64,000 bases of DNA from Botryosphaeria dothidea. Lineage: Eukaryota; Ascomycota; Dothideomycetes; Botryosphaeriales; Botryosphaeriaceae. Numbering within the stretch: the first letter of the stretch is position 1; each line of letters begins with the position of its first letter. Positions 57,419-64,000 of this stretch are shown in pieces. The position numbers were made by a program, and so were the translations under genes. The notes under the pieces were generated by a model. The model was not told where the DNA came from. It saw only the letters and a program-made list of their open reading frames with translations, and did not search any database. The stretch is from the NCBI GenBank assembly GCA_011503125.2, contig WWBZ02000016.1, forward strand, positions 2,790,001-2,854,000, given 5' to 3'.

Positions 57419-58790
57419 ATGAGCATCTCAACGATCGCAATGCCTTCTACTATCTCCTTACACCCTCGACCAAAAGTCATTTCGATCAGCGAGCTCGAGG
57501 CTTCAGTACTCGAGAATGGGGACGATCCGGCTGGCAACTTGACAGAAATTGAATGGTACGCTCTTCAGTCTGTAATACAACGAAGAACCGGCGATGGACA
57601 ATATCCTCCTCTCGAGATACTGAAGAAGGCGAAGGATCAGACGGCGAATTCCCCGCTCGGGGTGCTGGACACGCCAGCATGGCTACAGTGGCGGCTTGCG
57701 CATCCCCTCGGAGGATCCAGAATTTCACACTCACTGCCAAAGCAGCAAGACTCTAATGAAAGTGCCCGTATAATCCCAAAGGCTTCAAGGTCCGCCGCTG
57801 CTACTCAGGTATCGATTTTTTTTTCTTTGCCTTCGAATATGTTGGAATCCCAGCTAATGAATCAATTAGTCCAATTCAGGGCCGAACACATCCGAAAGCA
57901 CCAACGCCAAGTATAGAACTCCCAGGATCAAGCTGGAAGATGGCTATATAGGCAATACAAAACGGAAGCATGATGACGAGCCTTCCGAGATAGGTCCGAG
58001 AAAGGCCAGCCGCCAGACATCAGCAGCGAAAGCAGTAACATCGGAAGGCGCTTCGTCCTCTGAAGTCTCTATAGACATACCTCAGATCCGGGAAGATGCT
58101 GGTTCACGCCCAGGAACTGCAGCACCACGCCGTAGCCTACGCCTTGCTAGCCGCGTAATAGCGAGTTGTCAAGGTTCATTTCCGGGTCCGACCGATATAT
58201 TCCCCGAAGAACACAAACCAGCGCTGAATGACCCTTTCAAAATATGGCAGCTTACGTATGAGTCCGTGTCCTACCACGTCGTTCAAATGGCAATACGCAA
58301 TACAATCGGAGACGCTCCTCCCATTACGACTCTAATCCAGTGTCGAGATCGCGGTTCCCAGACTCTGGATCCTCTGGACTCGAGGGCCTGGACAATGTGG
58401 AGGTACGGTAAATACCTCAGCATCGATTTGCAGTACTTGGAAGACACGTCGGATCTCATCATTGAAGCCGGAATGGTGAAAGTCATCGAGACGCTTCTGA
58501 AGTCCACTAATCGACACATTGTTCAATTATTCATCGCGATCTTTGATCTGTTGCCGGACTATGAGAAGCAAGCCCTCAAGGAGATTGATGTCGCAAAGAC
58601 TGAAGCGGAAAGGAAGTGGCTCAATTTTTTTCTTTCTTTGATAAGCAGTGCGAATAAGGGAAGTTCGCTTCCATTGTGCTATCATTTTGGGTCAAATTGG
58701 TTTTGGTGGGCATATCTGACTCTTTTTCGATTGGACCCTCTTCTCAGATCTCTTCTGCAATCAACTCTGGACCCAAAGAGATTGATTTAG
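57419..58790 (+). CDS. uncharacterised fungal protein
   Basis: Two exons, 57419-57808 and 57870-58790, joined by a 61-nt GT-AG intron with a GCTAAT branch site; about 436 aa. The frame is open for 300 codons after the junction, which supports it as a real gene. No known domain is recognised. The N-terminal half is low-complexity and basic, with bipartite KRKHDDEP and PRRSLRLASR stretches that could be nuclear signals. The C-terminal half is helical and hydrophobic-patterned (IKWQLTYESVSYHV-like, then SIDLQYLEDTSDLIIEAGMVKVIETLLKS and IVQLFIAIFDLLPDYEKQAL), reminiscent of a helical protein-binding module. The 3' end is unsure: an in-frame 72-nt segment at 58676-58747 has GT and AG ends and may be an intron. 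It lies between two FAD monooxygenase genes of the cluster. Confidence 0.6.
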
Positions 58791-59138
58791 CTGGCATGAA
58801 GGATGAAAATTGGATCTTGATGGGGCAAAGATCGATTGACGGATTGATAACAGGCAAAAATCTGGGTTTTATCTGCGTAAGAGTCAATACATGAGATGGT
58901 ATCAATGGTTTTCTTGTGTTCCAATCCGAGTCCTTGAGATCCCTGCAACCAAAGAAGAGACTAGTATTTGTAGGCTCTGGTGTGATTCCGGCCCCCGCAG
59001 GATTGATACGGAGCTATGGCCCCGGGCTAAAAATACATCCCGCGGCCCGGCGCAGGAGCTCACCCTTTAAAACAACCTCATTTCCCCGTATCTCCATCTG
59101 CGCAAATCCTCCACACCGATCAACATAAAAAATCGACA
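58791..59138. other. intergenic
   Basis: No gene recognised. A short frame continues out of the upstream gene to 58894 if the optional intron is shifted. Confidence 0.35.
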
Positions 59139-60229
59139 ATGCTCTTCTCCCGCGGCCTGGGACGGCCCGGACTGGAGCCAATCCGAAGATATGGGTCCTT
59201 CGGCAAATACGTCGCCCTCCTGATTATCAGCTTCCTGCCGTTCCTGATCTTCTTCGTCGGATCCATTGTCTCGCTCGTCCAATTGATCCGCAACCGCGCA
59301 TGGTACCTATGGGGCGTCGTGATCGCCGGCCAATTGATCGCCTACGGCTGCATCGCCAACCAGCAATTGCAGCCGCACATCAAACCTCTCGTCCGCACGC
59401 GCGATTTCTGGCCTTTCGTCTCCATCATCGAGTCCGTCGCACATCCCCGTGCACATCACATAGCGTGATCGCTGACGCGTCCATTCCCGTACAGTGTTGG
59501 CGCCTTCTTCCTCGCCCAAGCCGGCTTCGCCACGCTCTGCCGCCTGGCCTGGTCCATCATCCCGACCTCTTTGACCACCGTCTCGTTCTCGTCTGTGCGC
59601 GAGGCCGGCAAGGTGCTGCGCGATCGCCGCATCGGATATCTGCTGCTCCTCCCGCACGGCGTGACGCCGGTGGTGGCGCTGTGGTGGCCCGCGGCTTCGT
59701 CGTGGACGCCGTTTCTGCAGTTGCCTTTCTGCGCATACTTTGCCACTGTTGCCGTCGAGTACCGCCGGCTAGCGCTCGAGTGGGGCGCGGAGGAAGGTGA
59801 AGATGAGAATCTTGATCCGGAAGGGAGCAGGCCCTGTGGGAAGCTGTTTGACGCGCTATGGGCGATAGCTGGGACACTGACGGTATGCCCTTTTGTCACC
59901 TCATTAATTCCTATCTCTTGGAATGATGTCTTGCTGATCATCTTGAACAGTTGCGCTCCATCCTGGGTGTCATTGCTGTGGCTATTGGCATAAACCAGAG
60001 CCCTCACAATTACCTCCCTTTGGCGTACTCCATCTTTGTCGATGACATTCCCTTGTTTGGTACGCCGATCTCCCAGGAACACCCATTGGACACATGCTTA
60101 CATTGTTTGACAGTATGCTTTAGAATGTTCTGGAAAGCCCATCCAGGATTGTACTTACCGCGACAACTTCTTTCCTTGACTTTCAACAAGGATGCGAAGG
60201 GCTCGTATGCACCAATTGCTATGGAGTAG
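59139..60229 (+). CDS. uncharacterised multi-pass membrane protein
   Basis: Three exons: 59139-59431, 59495-59882, 59951-60229; introns 63 and 68 nt; about 319 aa. The first intron's donor, GA|GTCCGT, is weak, but it is the only one that keeps the frame and yields VGAFFLAQAGFATLCRLAW. Hydrophobic helices include YVALLIISFLPFLIFFVGSI, LWGVVIAGQLIAYGCIA, the GAFFLAQ helix and IGYLLLLPHGVTPVVALWW, and one or two weaker ones follow. No transporter motif is visible and I recognise no family. The N-terminus (MLFSRGLGRPGLEPIRRYGS) is basic, so a cytosolic N-terminus or organellar targeting are both possible. The C-terminal end past the LRSILGVIAVAIG helix is less certain. The position inside a catabolic cluster makes a transport role worth testing. 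Confidence 0.6.
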
Positions 60230-61602
60230 GCATTCCATAACATCATCGAAGTATTTACTACTGATGTCCGCCCCTATCCAAACACTGTACTCCCAACCCT
60301 CATTGTTCAAGACATGCAAGATGGCCCGCTGCCATGATGATCGATACCCGAGCAACGACGGAGCTATCCCGAGTCCTTATCGCCGATCATCCAGAGCTCG
60401 CCCTTAGAAATTTTACGCAAAGCCTGTTTTTTTCATCGTCGCAGAGATGACCGCGCTCCCGCTAATTTCAAGATTTAAGCTTCCGGTTCCAACTCGCGTG
60501 CTGTCCTGCAGCCAACCTTACGGCGGGGATCTCGGACCCTTCCCTTTCGGCCAACGGCTGAATAGCGGAGAGAGCTGCAGGTTCAAGAAGGTTCATACCA
60601 AACCTTCTCCTGCCGCGCTCCAACCATCGGGACGTGACGAACCTCTTCTCTGGGAAACGGCAGGGTGGGGCGCGCACATGGCTTCGCCGAAAGACGCCCT
60701 TGCGGCCCGCTCGAGCGAAACTCTGAGCAAAAGCGCAGCTGCCTAGGTTGAGTAGACGATTTGGAACGGCGGGAAAAAAGAGTTCACTCATTAGGCAGCC
60801 TATGGGATGGGTGATGATTTTTGGCACCGCAGGAGGCTCAGTAGCATCACATCTCATCCCACATCGAACCATCAAGCTCGACCAATCGGATATTTCACAA
60901 CGGGAAAGAGGGAAGAGCCTTATGACAATTAGGCTATCGGCAAAGTTTGTTATACTGCCATCCCATGGCAATTCGTCGGATCAAAAAAAAAGCCAGAACT
61001 ACTATTTGTCATAACCATCGTTCTCGCCACCCTTCTCATTATGCCGGACAGAAAACCCAGAAACCTACTCAGGCTGAACGTATCCCGCTTCGCCAGGTCT
61101 CGTTCCAAAGATGCGGTCTCTTCTCCCCAGCTGACGCACAGGCAGTTTCGAGAAGAGAAACGTAACCCATCAGAACCCTTTCGGGCCATACTTTCCCCAT
61201 CCAGCACCTACCCGAAGAGGAAGCCCGAGCCGCAACCGCCGTCAAGTTAATTCGCTCATAAGCTTAAAAATTGCAGGCGGTCGAAAACTCTACCGCATTC
61301 AAGCACGCTCCAAGGGTTCAGCCAACTGCCGAACAGATAACCCAAAGGAACAACCAAACAAGAATTATCTGATGATCAATACCGTATACATGGTCTTGTT
61401 CGAGGATGCGCATTAATCTACCCAAACCCTGTATATGCCAACAAGACAAGCCAAAAAAATAATTATACCTGACTTCCCGACAGCGCCTTTTTCTAGTGAA
61501 CCAACCACAATGCTTTGAAGTTGACCCTTTCATTCCATTTATCCCTTAGAAAGCTTCTCTCTACCATGTCTCTTCATCTTCGCCACGCTCTACCGATCCG
61601 TC
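60230..61602. other. 1.4-kb convergent region, no gene recognised
   Basis: Between the stop codons of the membrane protein and hxnV. Short frames only. Poly-A run near 60985-60993 and TATA-like segments. An amidase or reductase gene of the pathway is not hidden here. Confidence 0.45.
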
Positions 61603-63873
61603 TCAATAATTCGGCGCGCCAACGTGATCCGACAAGAACCCCTCGAAATACTCATCCAGCCACCTCATCGCCTCCTGGCCATTCTCCCTGCTGCCATCGG
61701 ACCACACCTGCAGCGTGCCGACGTAGCCGTCGGGCCGCATGACGGCGACGGCGGTCTGGTCGCCGTCGAGGCCGCCGAGCCACTTGTCGACGCAGCCCTG
61801 GCCGCTGGTGTCGGCCAAGGCCACGTCGTCCAGGTAGACGGTCCAGGCCGAGTCGCGCAGGACCTGCGGCAGGTCGGCGATCTCGAAGGTGGTCTTGGGC
61901 GCGGCGGTGACGAGGGCGTAGGTGAAGAGGCAGGAGACGGTGGTGTAGCGCTCGGGGCACACGAACTCGTCGTGCGGCGCGGCCATGGGCGGCTGCAGCG
62001 TGTAGCTGGCGTTGGCGGCGGCGCTCATGCGGCCCATGAACGACTGCTGGCTGTTGGCGTGGCCGCAGACGGCGTCGACGAAGGGCCGGCTGGCCAGCGC
62101 GTCGTTGCAGAAGAAGTAGATGCGGAACTGGCCGAGCATGGGGATGTCCAGCTGGAGGTCGACCGGGTTGGCGTCGACGTAGCGCGTCACCTTGGCCGGC
62201 GTGGGCAGGCACCCCGGCTTCAGGTCGCCGGTGCCCATGGCCTTGGTCGGGGCGTTGAGCGCGTTGGGCCCGTATTCGGCGCCGATGCCAGAGATGAAGC
62301 GCACGTTAGTCATGAAGTTCGCGGCCAGGGCGGCCGAGTCGCCCGCCGCGAAGGCGCTGGCGTGCTCGTAGTCGAAGTTGATCAGATCTTGGGCGATCTT
62401 GCGGCGCTCCTCCTCGTACGTCGCCAGCAGCTCGGGCTTGGCCAGCCTGCGCACGGCCAGGTTCAGCTTCCATGCCAGGTTCCAGCCGTCGTGCATCGAA
62501 GTGTTCCTGATTGGAAGAGAAAAGAAATTAGTTTTCTTTCGGCCAGGAAGTGTAGCCGTTGCTTTTTCATTGTCAAACACTCACATGCCCTGTGCGGCCT
62601 TGGGGGAGTGCGTGTGACTGGCCTGTGCGGGAACGGTCAGCATGAATGATCTACAGCGAGTCAGCCCCCCGGGATACTCACGTCTCCGCAGATGTACACC
62701 CTCCCCCTATCATCGGTAAATTTAGTCGCCACCCTCTGGCCGACCTGGTATCTTCCGAACCATTCTTCAGCAGAGTCAGTCAGGCGAACTTCCGGCAGAT
62801 GATTGATCCGGCGAATACGAGACGTGACGTACCGACAGTCTTCCATCTCAGATGGAAAGGGTCCATAATCTCCTGGGCTCTGTGCATGACGAATTCCTGC
62901 GTAAGCTCGTCTCGCGACGTGCCCGTTCTCGACTCCGGCTTCAGCTCGATGTACAGCCTGGTCAGATTGCGCTCGCGGGGAATGATCAGGACAGAGCCGG
63001 CTTCTTCGGAGTAGATGACGGCCTTTGACCAGAGATCGGGAAAGTTTGTCTCGATCTGACCGTCCAAAACTCCCCAAATAGCATCCGATGAAGCTCCAAC
63101 TGGCTGCGCTCCTGGGATAGACTTCCGCACTTGCGAGTGCGCACCATCGCATCCAACAACGTAGCTCGTCGTCAAGGTGCGCTTCTGGTGCTGGACGTCG
63201 GTCATGCAGCTGACTTCAATGGGGGCGGTCTTTCCGGTGTATGCAAAGTCCATGAAGGCGGTGTTTCTCCTGACATCGACTCCACGCTCTTTCAAATCAT
63301 CGATGAAAAGCTGCTCGATCATTCCCTGGTGGACGAGGAGGATGTAGGGGTCCAACAGGTCCACTGTTTCATGGGGATAATGCACCTCCCGGCCAGCTCT
63401 GTGCATCTTGTCGTTCAGAGCAGACCTCTGCCGTCCAAATCAGCATTTAACAACGGAATGAACAGGAAAAAAAGAAATGTTTGCCATACCCAAAAGCAGA
63501 TGTCGAAGACTTTCACGCCCTTGCGGAGCAGCGGGTCAACCAGTCGCATCTGGCGAAGCGTCTCGATTGACTTTGGTTGAAGTCCATCGGCTCTGCCGGT
63601 CAAAGTGCGGTCCGGTCGATTGTCGATGATGTTGACCTTTATTCCGAAGCGAGCAAGATTGTCCCTGCGTACTTTTTTGAGCACTTGCGCAAGGGAACTC
63701 AACGTGTGAACTTACGCAAGCATGAGACCTGCCGGACCAGCTCCAACAACCAAAACATCACTGGTGGATGGGCCGTGGAATCCGTAGTTGCCGCTGACAT
63801 TGGGGACGTCGGCCGTTAACACATTGACGCTGCCTTCTCTGAGTTCTTCGTCCGGAATCTTGCTGGGGGACAT
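61603..63873 (-). CDS. hxnV: FAD monooxygenase of the phenol-2-monooxygenase type, HxnV-like
   Basis: Six exons on the minus strand: 63873-63716, 63664-63490, 63427-62833, 62764-62682, 62622-62585, 62506-61603; introns 51-78 nt; 650 aa, the typical length. Joining restores the FAD loop [14 protein letters not shown], then [25 protein letters not shown], the [11 protein letters not shown] motif, [19 protein letters not shown] and the [10 protein letters not shown] helix. A C-terminal thioredoxin-like dimerisation domain (PHOX_C) follows to the end. These proteins hydroxylate phenolic rings using NADPH and O2. In A. nidulans HxnV acts on 2,5-dihydroxypyridine, as I recall giving trihydroxypyridine. 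The CGDASHTHSP sequence has Ser where most relatives have Ala. An upstream Met at 63936 is in frame; the inner start is preferred for its family-like N-terminus. Confidence 0.88.
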
Positions 63874-64000
63874 TTTGTGAAACCTTGAATGTGTGCTGCG
63901 CTTGATCAGACCCCATAGTTGCGGAGACATCGCCAATAAAGGGAGTTCTCGGCTGGGCTCGAAGAGTGGGAAAAGTGGTGGAAGATGGCTCCATCTTGAA
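63874..64000. other. 5' region of hxnV cut by the window edge
   Basis: Only 127 bp of upstream sequence is available; no GATA core seen in it. Confidence 0.35.

Overview
The window is genomic DNA of a filamentous ascomycete (Pezizomycotina; class not determinable, Dothideomycetes is only a guess). Genes are compact and GC-rich, with introns mostly 47-150 nt long, GT..AG borders and CTRAY-like branch sites. The products are typically fungal: a kexin, a Zn2Cys6 regulator, a C2H2 plus fungal-specific-domain regulator, a copper amine oxidase, and a PhoD-like protein with long disordered tails. I rebuilt exon structures by joining reading frames at splice sites; every joined gene keeps an open frame from start to stop.

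Layout. 0.5-9.8 kb: a class-I aminotransferase, an alpha/beta hydrolase, a zinc-type quinone reductase/alcohol dehydrogenase, a secreted PAF-acetylhydrolase-like lipase divergent from a Zn2Cys6 regulator, and an epoxide hydrolase that looks like a pseudogene (two in-frame stops, no C-terminal catalytic His). 11.1 kb: an intron-containing tRNA-Ser(GCU). 12-25 kb: housekeeping and secretory genes (kexin protease, PhoD-like phosphatase, a small secreted protein, a secreted copper amine oxidase). 27-34.4 kb: two beta-lactamase/LovD-type serine hydrolases and an F-box protein.

34.7-63.9 kb is the most interesting part. In one run it encodes an MFS transporter, a 2-oxoglutarate/Fe(II) dioxygenase, a C2H2 zinc-finger regulator, a xanthine-dehydrogenase-like molybdoflavoenzyme, an Old Yellow Enzyme, a polysaccharide-deacetylase/cyclic-imidase-fold hydrolase, a salicylate-hydroxylase-type FAD monooxygenase, two unrecognised genes and a phenol-2-monooxygenase-type FAD enzyme. 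This gene content matches the hxn nicotinate-catabolism regulon of Aspergillus nidulans (HxnZ or HxnP, HxnY, HxnR, HxnS, HxnT, HxnM, HxnX, HxnV), which in that species is split over three loci.

The inferred pathway is: nicotinate uptake; C6 hydroxylation by HxnS; oxidative decarboxylation to 2,5-dihydroxypyridine by HxnX; a further ring hydroxylation by HxnV; ring reduction by HxnT; imide ring opening by HxnM. HxnR would control all of it. No HxnN amidase or HxnW short-chain reductase was found in the window; they may lie beyond position 64000. The two unrecognised genes between hxnX and hxnV are candidate new members. Protein-level calls rest on motifs and gene context, without any database search.
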